Below, piece after piece: positions 1-9,103 of a DNA stretch of 52,823 nucleotides. The stretch's first letter is position 1; every line of letters begins with the position of its first letter. The stretch comes from Planctomycetota bacterium (GTDB lineage: Bacteria; Planctomycetota; Planctomycetia; Pirellulales; Pirellulaceae): the NCBI GenBank assembly GCA_017303505.1, contig JAFLCP010000039.1:1730-54552 (forward strand), read 5' to 3'. A model generated the notes under the pieces. It searched no databases. It was given only the letters and a program-made list of their open reading frames with translations, and was not told the origin of the DNA. A program made the position numbers and the translations under genes.

Positions 1-235
1 TTCACATCTCGGTGGACGCGGCGGGATTCAAACTAGGTCGCCTTGTTTGGAAACACGGTAAGGAGGAAAACAATCCGAATCAATCGATCAACCTATCTTC
101 TTGTTTTCTTATGCAAGCGTCTTTGCCGTCGTTCGCTATAGAGTACCGAAGAAGCGACTGCTAGACTGAGAGCCTGCCTCACCAAGACGACTCCCAGTCA
201 CCGCGACCTTCCCTCGAGTGAAATTGTAAATACAG

Positions 236-1390
236 ATGTTCCCACAACATGCGTTACACCATACATCAATGGCAGCCTTTCTAATTGCCATGATTCTTGG
301 AAGCTTGTGTTCTACAGACTCCTTTTCGCAGGAGCCCTCTTCTGAAAGCGCACACTTTACGAGCGATGCAAGTGGACGCATTGTTGGCTTAAGCTATTGG
401 GGGAATGGTGGACTGAGACAAGCCGCACCTAAAGACGTTTCCAATCTAACCCACGTCGAGATATCCTACGGAACAACACTCACGCGTGACGACATTGAGT
501 TCTTGGCTTCGCTACAGAACATCGAGGATTTGTCTTTTGGTGGCAATTTAGACGACGAGTACGTCGTGATTGAGGGTGACCTTGCTCCACTTGCTAAACT
601 CAAGCGGCTCGAACGATTGTTTCTATGCAAACGCGATATGCGTGACAGCGACCTTGCGTTTCTTCGTGAGTTGCCTAACCTGCAATCATTGGAATTCCTC
701 GCAGGCCCTAATCCCTTAAGTGAAAATGGCTCTAGCGTCACAGACGCGTGTGCCGAGTCTATAGGGAGTTCAAAGTCCCTTCGTTTTCTTGTAATTGACG
801 GAGGAAATGCAATCTCTGATTCATTCGTTGATAAAATCACCCAGCATTTGAGCAACCTTGAGCATTTCGATTTAGATTCGGAACTCCTAACCGACCGCAC
901 TCTGCAACTGCTTGCCGAACGGTGCGGCAACTTAAAATCCATTAACTTGTATTCCAAACAGTTCACGGACCACGGCGTCGCATCTTTAGCATCCGCAAAA
1001 CAGCTACAAGAAATTTGGTTGGAATGCCCGCTGCTGACACAGGAATCTGTGAACGCTCTTACGGAACTCAAAGACCTACGCCACCTCTTGATCACCGCCC
1101 CAACAATCACGAACGAAGTCGTGGAGAAGGTTTCAAAACTACCCGAGTTGCAGATCCTTTGCCTTAGAAATACTCCGCTATCGGATGAGCAGTTTGCGAT
1201 GTTTGCCAATCATCCCAAACTCGAATCGATTTTTGCCAACGGCCGAAATCTAACGACAGAAAGGGTTTTACAGGTGATCGCGACGATGCCGAAGCTGGAG
1301 CACATGACACTTGCTGAAGCACAAGCCCAAAGTGCGGTGACCCGTTTTCTAGCGGCACGAAAGACTGCATCCAAGAAAATGGATCGGTGA
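236..1390 (+). CDS. Secreted leucine-rich-repeat protein
   Basis: A 384-residue protein. A short hydrophobic stretch at about residues 12-30, ending near SFSQ, looks like a signal peptide, so export is likely. The rest consists of irregular units of about 22-26 residues with an L..L..L pattern, for example LTHVEISYG, LKRLERLFL, LPNLQSLEF, LSNLEHFDL, LPELQILCL and MPKLEHMTL. This is typical of the degenerate ribonuclease-inhibitor-like LRR proteins that planctomycetes carry in many copies. LRR folds usually bind protein partners; none can be named here. ATG 236 and ATG 269 are both possible starts; neither has a clear ribosome binding site. No enzymatic domain is visible. Confidence 0.8.
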   Translation: MFPQHALHHTSMAAFLIAMILGSLCSTDSFSQEPSSESAHFTSDASGRIVGLSYWGNGGLRQAAPKDVSNLTHVEISYGTTLTRDDIEFLASLQNIEDLSFGGNLDDEYVVIEGDLAPLAKLKRLERLFLCKRDMRDSDLAFLRELPNLQSLEFLAGPNPLSENGSSVTDACAESIGSSKSLRFLVIDGGNAISDSFVDKITQHLSNLEHFDLDSELLTDRTLQLLAERCGNLKSINLYSKQFTDHGVASLASAKQLQEIWLECPLLTQESVNALTELKDLRHLLITAPTITNEVVEKVSKLPELQILCLRNTPLSDEQFAMFANHPKLESIFANGRNLTTERVLQVIATMPKLEHMTLAEAQAQSAVTRFLAARKTASKKMDR

Positions 1391-1787
1391 ATAAGCTGCT
1401 GCGCGAGACGAAAAAAACTGCGATCTCGTATGCTACGCCAATCGCACTCCACTACACCATCACCTTCGCCACACCAGCCGCCTTAATACTTGGTGAGCGT
1501 CTTGTTAGTCGCCAGATCCGCAGCGAATACACGCGATTTCCAGGGAAACAGACTATTTTTCAGCGAAGGCTCTACAATCGAACTAGTGACGCGCTGCATC
1601 GGAAGGTGTGAAGGGCGAGACAAAGCCAAAACAGCCAATCGCTCAATGCTAAAGTTGCTCGCACCATAAGTTGCCGTTACATTAAGGAGAACAAGCCCGA
1701 GCGTTCGAGTTGTTGGCTGCATAATTGCGGTCCGCAAGTTTACGGCCGGTCGAAAGCACATTTGACTCGTACATCATTCCAAAACCT
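1391..1787. other. Intergenic region, no supported gene
   Basis: About 400 bases between the LRR gene and the pentad-repeat membrane protein. A GTG-started frame overlapping the LRR stop codon runs to 1611, but its product shows no signal peptide, domain or compositional bias that would make it convincing. No clear terminator hairpin is seen. Confidence 0.5.
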
Positions 1788-2348
1788 ATGACCCGCGAAC
1801 AATATCTCAAACAATACTATCTCTGCTCCGGCGTCGGTCTAGCTTTTGCCCTCGCTGCCATCGTGGCTCACAGCATCGAGCGTTACGCTAACGTAGACCT
1901 CGACCTGGGCTTCGGTTTAATGTGCTTTGCCGTTTTCATGTTCATACAGGGCTATTTTCAGCACCTGCAGTCGCTCAGAGCAGATTCGTCCAGATCGCAA
2001 TCATTGCGTTGGACCAGCAAAATCAAGTTGTTCGGTTTGCCTCTATACGATGTGTACCTCCCCGCGCAATCTGAATGCAAATCAATTCAGCAGGCAACCG
2101 CGACGGGAATTTTTGCGGTAGGCCTAAGTGCCAAAGGTGTCATTGCGGCTGGGGTGCTCGCCCGAGGAGTCGTCAGCATAGGGGTTGGCTCTTTTGGTGT
2201 CGTCAGCGTTGGAGTCTGCAGTATCGGTTTGCTATTTGCGGCCGGTTCGTTGGCGATTGCACCCGTTGCATTTGGGGTCTTGGCCATCGGCATCGTGGCG
2301 GGTGGTGTGGTTGCGTTCGCGTGGAATGTTTTGTTCGCAGTCGGATAG
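1788..2348 (+). CDS. Membrane protein with C-terminal glycine pentad repeats
   Basis: A 186-residue protein from the ATG at 1788; an upstream in-frame start at 1725 would add 21 residues of no recognisable type. Two hydrophobic segments lie at about residues 12-30 and 38-55. The C-terminal half (about 107-175) is a strict five-residue repeat with glycine at position 1: GLSAK, GVIAA, GVLAR, GVVSI, GVGSF, GVVSV, GVCSI, GLLFA and looser copies after it. Exact pentad periodicity suggests a beta-solenoid or a packed hydrophobic stack, as in pentapeptide-repeat proteins, but the sequence is not the A(D/N)LXX type. Similar G..A.G..S.G tails occur in uncharacterised bacterial proteins. Function unknown. 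Confidence 0.65.
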   Translation: MTREQYLKQYYLCSGVGLAFALAAIVAHSIERYANVDLDLGFGLMCFAVFMFIQGYFQHLQSLRADSSRSQSLRWTSKIKLFGLPLYDVYLPAQSECKSIQQATATGIFAVGLSAKGVIAAGVLARGVVSIGVGSFGVVSVGVCSIGLLFAAGSLAIAPVAFGVLAIGIVAGGVVAFAWNVLFAVG

Positions 2349-2352
2349 TCAC

Positions 2353-2387
2353 TCGGGAGCATAAGCCTAACGAGGCAATGCTCCCGA
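2353..2387 (+). terminator. Strong hairpin just after the pentad-repeat gene
   Basis: TCGGGAGCAT at 2353-2362 pairs perfectly with ATGCTCCCGA at 2378-2387. Inside the loop, GCCT (2365-2368) and AGGC (2373-2376) can pair as well, leaving an AACG tetraloop, so the stem is effectively 14 base pairs with a tiny internal loop. It begins 5 bases after the stop codon. There is no T-tract, so it may be a factor-assisted terminator or an mRNA-stabilising 3' hairpin rather than a classic intrinsic terminator. Confidence 0.5.
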
Positions 2388-2497
2388 ACGCGATGTTGGA
2401 CGTTATAGTCCGTCAGTTTCTCCAGTCTATACATTGTTTTGCGACTCACTGCGCAACACCACTGTTTCCGCTGACTCTACAGTCCACTCAGTCGAGT

Positions 2498-4519
2498 CTA
2501 CTTGCTGGTCGCCTCTGTCGACTCGGTGATTCCAACTGGGGAACTGAGCGCTACGCGGAAGCCTACATAATCGGAGCGCGTATCAGGAGGGAAATGAAAG
2601 GCTCGGTCCCCTGACCTTCCCAACATTGCGGGCGTTAACCAAGCGCCGCCACGAATCATTTGGCTAAAGCCCTCGTTGGGGCCAGTGGGATCGATAACTG
2701 TCCCTTCGGGATAATCGCCGGCCCAATCGCTGCACCACTCCATCACATTGCCGTGCATATCATACAGCCCCCAAGCGTTCGGCTCCTTCTTGCCGACCGG
2801 CTGTGATACGCCTTTACAGTTCGAAGAGAACCAGCCGACGTCGTCATACAGCTCCAGCCCTCCAAATGAGAACGGCGCATTACTACCAGCTCGGCAGGCG
2901 TACTCCCATTCCGCCTCGGTCGGTAAGCGATACACTCGACCGGCCGCCTTCTCTTCGGGCAACTCAGACAGCTTCCTGTAGAATTCGACAGCATCCTCCC
3001 ATGAAGACTGATCGACAGGATGATTCGAGCTATCAACGTTATTGACTGTGTCTCCCTGAAATTTACTAGGGTTATTGCCCATCAGCTTCGAATACTGAGC
3101 CTGAGTGACCTCGAAAGCGCCCATGTAATAGTCCCGAGTGAGTGTGACTTCGTGCCGTTGCTCTGCGAACTGATACCCCTCTTCTCTAAACAGCGAGCCC
3201 ATTTGAAATTTTCCGCTTGTGATCGGCACCAGCTTCATACCAATACTGTTGGTAATTCCCTGTTCAGCCTGCAACTCTGAAGAATCATTACTTCTCAGGC
3301 GAGCTTGCTCAATCGCCGCCTCAGCTGCGGCGGAAAGCTGTTTGGACACACTCATGATCGGGAGGACTTCTTTCGGCCCCTGACCGCGAAAATGAATCAT
3401 CATTTGCGCAAGGTCGATTTGCACTCGCTCGTCTACTTCAGCGGCCCGTTGGAGATGTACGTTCCACTCATTTCGTATCACCTCTTTGTAGACTGCCTCC
3501 CCGCACTTCCAGCTCTTGGGTCCGATCTGCTCGAACGACTGCTCGGAAGATGAGACTCGATAGGAGACTTTGGTGACGTTTTGACCCTTGATCTCCGGGT
3601 CGATGGCTATCCTGGAAACCTCTACGGGCCAGCTATTGCGAACGATCCGAAACCCGATACTGAAACATTGGCTAGCCCCCTGCCACCGATAGCTGCGGGT
3701 CGCCAGTCTGCAACGTGTCGCTTCCTTGAACCAGCAGCCTCCCCGGATCACCCGATCAGGACCTGTTTCCTTGGCAATCGGATCCGTTCCGCCCGGCAAT
3801 TCTTGGTAGTAGCAATCCTGAACCCACTCCCAGGTGCTCCCGTTCATGTCGTGCAGGCCCCACGCATTCGCCTTCTTGGTGCCAACTGGCTTCAGATAAC
3901 CGCCGCTGTTTCCATCGTGCCACGCCACTTCATCAAGGCTGCCTCCGGGGTACATCCCTGTCTCACCCGCTCGCGAAGCGTATTCATACTGCGCCTCGGT
4001 CGGCAAAGACATCTTTCCACCATCCTCGCTCCCAAGCGCAGAATTGACCTTTTCCATAAACACTTGGGCGTCGTCCCAACTGACGCCCACGACGGGGAGA
4101 TTGGGACCTTTGTTCTTCTCGGGATGAGGCTGACCGTAGGGTCCGATGCCATCGAGTGGATTGCTCCCGGTCACGGCCGCCCACTGCGACTGAGTCACTT
4201 CGGTTTTAGAGATCCAAAAGCCCTTGCTCAGGGTGACTTGGGCCTGATCTTCTCTGCTTTCCCTCCCCTTCTCAGATGGCGGGCTCCCCATCATAAAATC
4301 ACCCGCTGGGCACCAGCAGAACGTCATCATCACACCGGGCGCGATCTCGAACTCACGCTCCTCACCGGCACGATTTCCTTTGAGCTTTGCATAAGCCCGT
4401 TCACTAGCAGTTACGACATCCACGGTTTCGCTTGTGTCTGGCTTGGCTGGTTTTACTTGCGCCGTTGCGAGACCTGCTGTGGCAACGATTACAGCGAGTG
4501 TTTTCGCTAGTGTTCTCAT
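2498..4519 (-). CDS. Secreted protein with two FGE/SUMF1-like domains
   Basis: A 673-residue product if translation starts at the ATG at 4519, which gives a clean signal peptide (MRTLAKTLAV... ending TAQ). A longer frame reaches 4807 but its extra residues look non-coding. Domain 1 (about 50-300) and domain 2 (about 425-665) are both formylglycine-generating-enzyme/sulfatase-modifying-factor folds: TEVTQSQWAAVTG, LPTEAQYEYASRAG, NAWGLHDMNGSTWEW and RGGCW in the first; FEVTQAQYSKLMG, LPTEAEWEYACRAG, NAWGLYDMHGNVMEW and RGGAW in the second. The CxxxxC cysteine pair that follows the RGG motif in active FGE is absent from both, so a copper-dependent oxidase role is doubtful; a binding or structural role is more likely. 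Confidence 0.85.
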   Translation of the reverse strand: MRTLAKTLAVIVATAGLATAQVKPAKPDTSETVDVVTASERAYAKLKGNRAGEEREFEIAPGVMMTFCWCPAGDFMMGSPPSEKGRESREDQAQVTLSKGFWISKTEVTQSQWAAVTGSNPLDGIGPYGQPHPEKNKGPNLPVVGVSWDDAQVFMEKVNSALGSEDGGKMSLPTEAQYEYASRAGETGMYPGGSLDEVAWHDGNSGGYLKPVGTKKANAWGLHDMNGSTWEWVQDCYYQELPGGTDPIAKETGPDRVIRGGCWFKEATRCRLATRSYRWQGASQCFSIGFRIVRNSWPVEVSRIAIDPEIKGQNVTKVSYRVSSSEQSFEQIGPKSWKCGEAVYKEVIRNEWNVHLQRAAEVDERVQIDLAQMMIHFRGQGPKEVLPIMSVSKQLSAAAEAAIEQARLRSNDSSELQAEQGITNSIGMKLVPITSGKFQMGSLFREEGYQFAEQRHEVTLTRDYYMGAFEVTQAQYSKLMGNNPSKFQGDTVNNVDSSNHPVDQSSWEDAVEFYRKLSELPEEKAAGRVYRLPTEAEWEYACRAGSNAPFSFGGLELYDDVGWFSSNCKGVSQPVGKKEPNAWGLYDMHGNVMEWCSDWAGDYPEGTVIDPTGPNEGFSQMIRGGAWLTPAMLGRSGDRAFHFPPDTRSDYVGFRVALSSPVGITESTEATSK

Positions 4520-5046
4520 CTTTGTGGTTCCGAGTTGTTGTTCTGCATTTCCGTTTGAACCCAATTGGGTTACGAACATGAATTCGCGGAAATCATGGTT
4601 GCGGATGCAGAAAAATATCCTTTTCTCCAAAGAGTTGATAGCCTCGTTTGACTGCGAGGACAACAAAACAGAAGAGGCCATATTCACGACCAAAGTCTCT
4701 TCTTTTATTTTGTTCGACCTCGTATCGAGTCTGTATGAAGAAAGGGTTAATTGCAGAGTTGGGAACAGTGGCACACTGAAAACGCCGTCGTCGTTAGCGT
4801 GGTGCAACTTCCTGATGCCAATCTACCCTAATGTCCGTTTCGAGGCATTCGATTCGGATTTGGTGCAGTTACCGGAGAATGTGATTAATGATTCCAACGC
4901 TGAATTTTCAACAAGCAATAGCCTCTCGCCTCAGTATCCGATCCATTAACGATTGTGTCTTGTTCGACATGCATAGGCATGTTAAGAAAGATTCTTAAGC
5001 CTGAACTCCCATCCGTGGGTCCATCTTCTCTATTGGGAACGAACAG
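4520..5046. other. Divergent intergenic region
   Basis: Separates two divergently transcribed genes and should hold both promoters. A perfect 14-base palindrome, AACCCAATTGGGTT, lies at 4558-4571, 39 bases upstream of the FGE-like start; it could be an operator, but a palindrome of this length is expected a few times by chance in a window this size. No gene is supported. Confidence 0.4.
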
Positions 5047-6498
5047 ATGTTGTTTTGCCGACTTGCTTCTAAACTTGTGTTGTGCGGAGCCATCCTTTGG
5101 TGCAGCGTTTTTGCTGCGGGAGCGGACTACGTTGTGGTAGTCTCGAAAGCGACACAGAGCGATTCGGAGTGGAGCAAGGTGGTCGAGGAACTCGTCGCCA
5201 AACATGAAGCGACCGTGGTCGTCTACGACAAGCATGTCAGCGAGTCGCTGCCAGCCTTGCGCACAACATTTCCTCGTTACGCCTGTTTCGTAGCGACGAG
5301 CGCGGAAGCTGGCCAACAAATGGTCGCCGACGTACATCGACTGACGCGCAAACTCGACGACGATCCTTATGCCGATGTCTTCTGGGGAATTCTGACTGGC
5401 TACGACGCTGCGAACGCACTCGCGATTGCCCAAGAGCGCGAGCCTCTGGTCATCAAACGTGTCGCTTCTGGCACGGAACTAGCGATGGACCGGGTTACCG
5501 AGGGCGTGTGGTATTGTGAACTGAAACAGAATCACATGGTTCGCAAAACATCTGGGGAAGAGGCGAAACAGTCAAAAGGGCCAAGCGATACCACACAGGC
5601 TCTCGCGGATACATTGACCGAGTATAAAGCTGATTTGTTCGTCACTTCGGGGCATGCGACCGAACGTAATTGGCAGATTGGCTTTCGCTATCGCAATGGT
5701 GAGTTTCAATCCAAGGGAGGCGAGTTGTTTGGCGTTGATACCAAGGGGAACAAGATTCCGATTGTGTCGCCCAATCCGAAGGTTTATTTGCCAATCGGAA
5801 ACTGTTTAATGGGTCACATCGATGGTCCCGACGCTATGGCTCTGGCATTTATGAATAGCGCTGGTGTGCGCCAAATGATGGGCTATACGGTACCCACTTG
5901 GTATGGCTATGCAGGCTGGGGCTGTTTGGATTACTTCGTTGAACAGCCGGGGCGTTACACTTTCGTCGAGGCCTTCTTCGCCAATCAGAATGCCCTCATC
6001 GACCGCTTGGAAACAAACTTTCCTGACATTGCCCGGCTCGATACTCCGCCGGGCTCGATGCCACCCAGAAAGTTCACTCTCTCCGATGCGGCCAAGAATG
6101 CCGGTCTCTCCCATCATGATGGACTTGGTTTGTTGCATGACCGCGACGTCGTAGCCCTTTACGGCGATCCAGCTTGGAGCGCGAAGCTTGCGCCGGGCAA
6201 GCTCTCCTATGAGCAAACGTTGACTGAAGTCGCTGAGGGTGTGTTCGCGCTGGAGATCAAGCCGCTGTTAGGCGAGAAGTCTTTTGAGCCCGTGAATCGC
6301 AATGGTGCAGAGCGTGGCTGGAGACCCATCGTGCAATTTTTTCCGCATCGCCTAAAGGATATTGAGATCATTTCAGGCGAGGATCTCTCGCCGGTGATTA
6401 CCGACAACTTCATACTTATTCCCAACCCCAAAATCTGCGATCCGAATAAATCGTATCGCGTCGAGTTTAAGGCGAACTCAGTTACTTGGCAGCCTTGA
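5047..6498 (+). CDS. Secreted caspase-fold (C25/gingipain-like) putative peptidase
   Basis: A 483-residue protein with an N-terminal signal peptide (residues 1-26, ending FAAGA). The middle reads like a clan CD cysteine peptidase: a hydrophobic strand followed by SGHATERNW gives a candidate catalytic histidine (H203), and LPIGNCLMGH gives a candidate nucleophile (C253), followed by an AMALAFMNSAGVRQMMGY helix-strand. An upstream segment, DDPYADVFWGILTGYD (about 105-120), resembles the region of gingipain-like proteins before the catalytic dyad. The C-terminal 100 residues may be a beta-sandwich. What is seen is the H/C arrangement; peptidase activity is inferred. It precedes the cytochrome/DUF1552 pair on the same strand, so exported protein processing or degradation is plausible. 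Confidence 0.65.
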   Translation: MLFCRLASKLVLCGAILWCSVFAAGADYVVVVSKATQSDSEWSKVVEELVAKHEATVVVYDKHVSESLPALRTTFPRYACFVATSAEAGQQMVADVHRLTRKLDDDPYADVFWGILTGYDAANALAIAQEREPLVIKRVASGTELAMDRVTEGVWYCELKQNHMVRKTSGEEAKQSKGPSDTTQALADTLTEYKADLFVTSGHATERNWQIGFRYRNGEFQSKGGELFGVDTKGNKIPIVSPNPKVYLPIGNCLMGHIDGPDAMALAFMNSAGVRQMMGYTVPTWYGYAGWGCLDYFVEQPGRYTFVEAFFANQNALIDRLETNFPDIARLDTPPGSMPPRKFTLSDAAKNAGLSHHDGLGLLHDRDVVALYGDPAWSAKLAPGKLSYEQTLTEVAEGVFALEIKPLLGEKSFEPVNRNGAERGWRPIVQFFPHRLKDIEIISGEDLSPVITDNFILIPNPKICDPNKSYRVEFKANSVTWQP

Positions 6499-6729
6499 TC
6501 CAGGTAATGCAAACTCGGATTACTACCAATCCATTGTGCGCTCCTTTCCGAAAAACTATAGCACAGCGCCATAATTGTCTAGTTTTGCGCGTTGGGATTT
6601 CAATTGCTTACCCCTGATGGTACTATCGAATGGAGAGTTCTCCGGAGAAGTTTCAGGCACGTGCGGACTGAGGATCCAGGACAACCTTCGTACTTACTGC
6701 GATCCTCGACTTACTGGAAAGCCGGAACA

Positions 6730-9099
6730 ATGAGTTCCTATCGCAAAGTCAACTCGGCCCGACTAGGGCGTCAAACCAGCACGGCTTTACGGTTTCAAAT
6801 TGGCTGGTTAACAAGAACATGGAATAAATATCTTCTTTGTCCGGCGATGGCCTTTCTCACAGTCGTGCTGTGCTCCTCGAACCTAATCTTTGCTCAAACC
6901 GATTCGACAACGACTTCGATTGTCTCAGACAAAAAATCCTTCGACGATACAGTCTTTCCATTCTTGAATAAGTACTGCGCCGATTGTCACGGGGAGAGCA
7001 GCAACGATTCTGGTGTCGTTCTCTCAAACATCAGTTTTGATCTGGCATCAGGCCGTGACATGGAGCTTTGGAATTCGGTGCTCCGGCAAATCCATTTGGA
7101 AGAGATGCCACCCCCTGAGAGTGAACAACCCGAGCCACACGAAAGAGATGCCGTGATGCTCTGGATCAATGTCGAATTGAAAAAATCAGGAAACGTCTCT
7201 GATCTCTATTCGAAATTGGAAAGCCCCAGCTTCGGCAATTATGTGAATCATGAAAAGCTCTTCAGCGGAGAAATCACCACTGAGTCTTTTTCGCCAGCAC
7301 GCTTGTGGAGAACGAGTCCTGAAGTTTTCGAAAACATAAAATCCAATTACGGACCGGGAGCGAAGGATTTTAGGCAGCCTTTTCCGTTGGAGGATAAAGT
7401 TGGGATCAAGGACTATGCCAACCTCTTATTTGCGGATTCAGCAGTAGTAAGCGTATTGATGAACAATGCAGCTTGCGCAGCGGATGAACTCATTAAACAC
7501 TCTCCCATCGCTTCTTCCGATGCGAGTCCTCCAGACGACATACTTGCGTCTGCGATCCGCGAACATTTCAACAAAGTTGTCTATCGAGAACCGCGCCAAG
7601 AAGAGATCAGCAACTACATAGAGCTTTTCCGAAAGACAGCCAAAGAGGGTGGGAATGCCGAGGCCATGCGATTGGTGTTGATGGCGGTGATGCTGCACCA
7701 TGAATCCGTTTACAGAGTTGAAATCGGTCTTGGAGAAGCTGATTCTCACGGTCGTCGAATGTTGTCTGGTACAGAAATGGCGTTTGCGATCGCTTTTGCG
7801 TTGACCGATCGTCGGCCTGATGCGGAACTTCTACAGGCCGCCAAAACGGGGAGGTTGAGCAGCAACGCCGAGGTGCGGTTACAGGTCACACGCATCCTTC
7901 AGGATGACGCGATTGACAAACCCAGGATTCTGCGTTTCTTCCAGGAATTTTTTGGCTACTCGCAGGCCCACAAGGTCTTCAAGGATGAAGATCGCTCGGG
8001 TGGATTTGCTTACTACGGCGAGAACTACCCTGCCATGTACGAACGAGATGCTGATTTCTTCGTCCTGAACATTCTGGATAAGGACCGGGACGTATTCAAG
8101 CAACTGCTTACGTCCGACGAATACTTCATCATCAACCGAGCAACGTTTCGAAACACGGTCTACGATTTTTATAAGCAGAACCAAGAGCAACTTGATGCAG
8201 GAGAATATCCAGAAGCGAAGCAGAAAGAACTCTTACAGAGACTGAATCTGAAAGGCTGGCATGAGCTGAATGTGAAATACAACCTGCACAACTTCAATAA
8301 AGGCTTCAATGGAAGTCTCGCTGCGATCAAGCAGATCGTGGAGGAGCAGTATAGTTGGATGAACACCAAAGACGAAAATGTACTGCGGCATCAGATGCAG
8401 GCTCTGTATGCAAAGTATCCAATGGTTTACGACCTTAGGGACGATGAGCAGGATTTCCTGTTGCCGCAACCTTACAAGCGACCGAACCGTGCGGGGATGT
8501 TGACACATCCTGCCTGGCTGATTGCACATTCATTGAACGACAGCACGGACCCGATTCGGCGTGGCAAGTGGGTAAGGGAACGATTGCTGGGAGGTGTGAT
8601 ACCAGATATTCCCATCACGGTGGATGCCTCAGTTCCGGAAGACCCCACGAAAACTTTGAGAGAGAGGCTTCAGAAAACTGAGAAAGCTGAATGCTGGCGT
8701 TGTCACAAGAAGATGAATCCATTGGGATATGCCTTCGAGATCTACGATGACTTCGGACGGTATCGAAATCAGGAAAGCCTAAGCAAAGGAGATACCAAAC
8801 CAGTCAATGCTAGAAGCGAACTTGTTGATACAGGTGAGGAGGCATTGGATGGCGAATTCAAGGATGCACTGGAACTGATACATAGACTGGCCGAATCGGA
8901 TAAAGTTCGTCAAGTCATGATCCGGTATGTATTTCGCTATTTTATGGGGCGAAATGAAACGCTCGCCGATTCCAAAACACTCATTGCCGCCGATCGAGCT
9001 TACCTTGAAAGCGGTGGCAGCTTTAAGGCACTTCTGATTTCCCTCCTATCGTCCGACTCTTTTATTTACCGTAAAACACTCGAACCGACGTCAAAGTAA
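6730..9099 (+). CDS. Cytochrome-c / DUF1592-DUF1588-DUF1585 protein
   Basis: A 789-residue exported protein. Domains in order: a planctomycete cytochrome c-like domain with heme motif CADCH (83-87) and a distal MPPPE region; a DUF1592 region (about 330-500, around LSGTEMAFAIAFALTDRRPD); a DUF1588 region (about 590-680, from NRAGMLTHPAWL through PIRRGKWVRERLLGG to a second CxxCH, CWRCH, and MNPLGYAFE); and a C-terminal DUF1585 (SDKVRQVMIRYVFRYFMGR). The start at 6730 is chosen because GGAAAG lies 8 bases upstream; it leaves a long n-region before the hydrophobic core (AMAFLTVVLCSSNLIFAQ). ATG 6847 would give a more ordinary signal peptide. Genes of this type pair with DUF1552 genes in planctomycetes; the DUF1552 gene follows after 4 bases. 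Biochemical role is not established. Confidence 0.9.
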   Translation: MSSYRKVNSARLGRQTSTALRFQIGWLTRTWNKYLLCPAMAFLTVVLCSSNLIFAQTDSTTTSIVSDKKSFDDTVFPFLNKYCADCHGESSNDSGVVLSNISFDLASGRDMELWNSVLRQIHLEEMPPPESEQPEPHERDAVMLWINVELKKSGNVSDLYSKLESPSFGNYVNHEKLFSGEITTESFSPARLWRTSPEVFENIKSNYGPGAKDFRQPFPLEDKVGIKDYANLLFADSAVVSVLMNNAACAADELIKHSPIASSDASPPDDILASAIREHFNKVVYREPRQEEISNYIELFRKTAKEGGNAEAMRLVLMAVMLHHESVYRVEIGLGEADSHGRRMLSGTEMAFAIAFALTDRRPDAELLQAAKTGRLSSNAEVRLQVTRILQDDAIDKPRILRFFQEFFGYSQAHKVFKDEDRSGGFAYYGENYPAMYERDADFFVLNILDKDRDVFKQLLTSDEYFIINRATFRNTVYDFYKQNQEQLDAGEYPEAKQKELLQRLNLKGWHELNVKYNLHNFNKGFNGSLAAIKQIVEEQYSWMNTKDENVLRHQMQALYAKYPMVYDLRDDEQDFLLPQPYKRPNRAGMLTHPAWLIAHSLNDSTDPIRRGKWVRERLLGGVIPDIPITVDASVPEDPTKTLRERLQKTEKAECWRCHKKMNPLGYAFEIYDDFGRYRNQESLSKGDTKPVNARSELVDTGEEALDGEFKDALELIHRLAESDKVRQVMIRYVFRYFMGRNETLADSKTLIAADRAYLESGGSFKALLISLLSSDSFIYRKTLEPTSK

Positions 9100-9103
9100 C
9101 CAC

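Noticed and set aside
466-1209. 247-codon minus-strand frame
   Set aside because: Antisense to the LRR gene; serine- and arginine-rich with no domain. The LRR frame is clearly the coding one.
1387-1611. 74-codon frame overlapping the LRR stop (GTGA)
   Set aside because: The stop-start overlap is suggestive, but the product has no recognisable features.
2365-2401. Integron attC site
   Set aside because: Only the end motifs loosely fit; it is too short, lacks the inner boxes, and no integrase is present. Kept only as a low-interest remark.
3581-4510. 309-codon plus-strand frame
   Set aside because: Lies entirely antisense to the double FGE-like gene, whose motifs are unambiguous.
4558-4571. 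Perfect 14-base palindrome AACCCAATTGGGTT as an operator
   Set aside because: A few such palindromes are expected by chance in 52 kb, and no regulator is nearby.
4434-4949. Long open frame on the plus strand (171 codons)
   Set aside because: It overlaps the signal peptide and upstream region of the FGE-like gene antisense, and has no domain, signal or plausible start.
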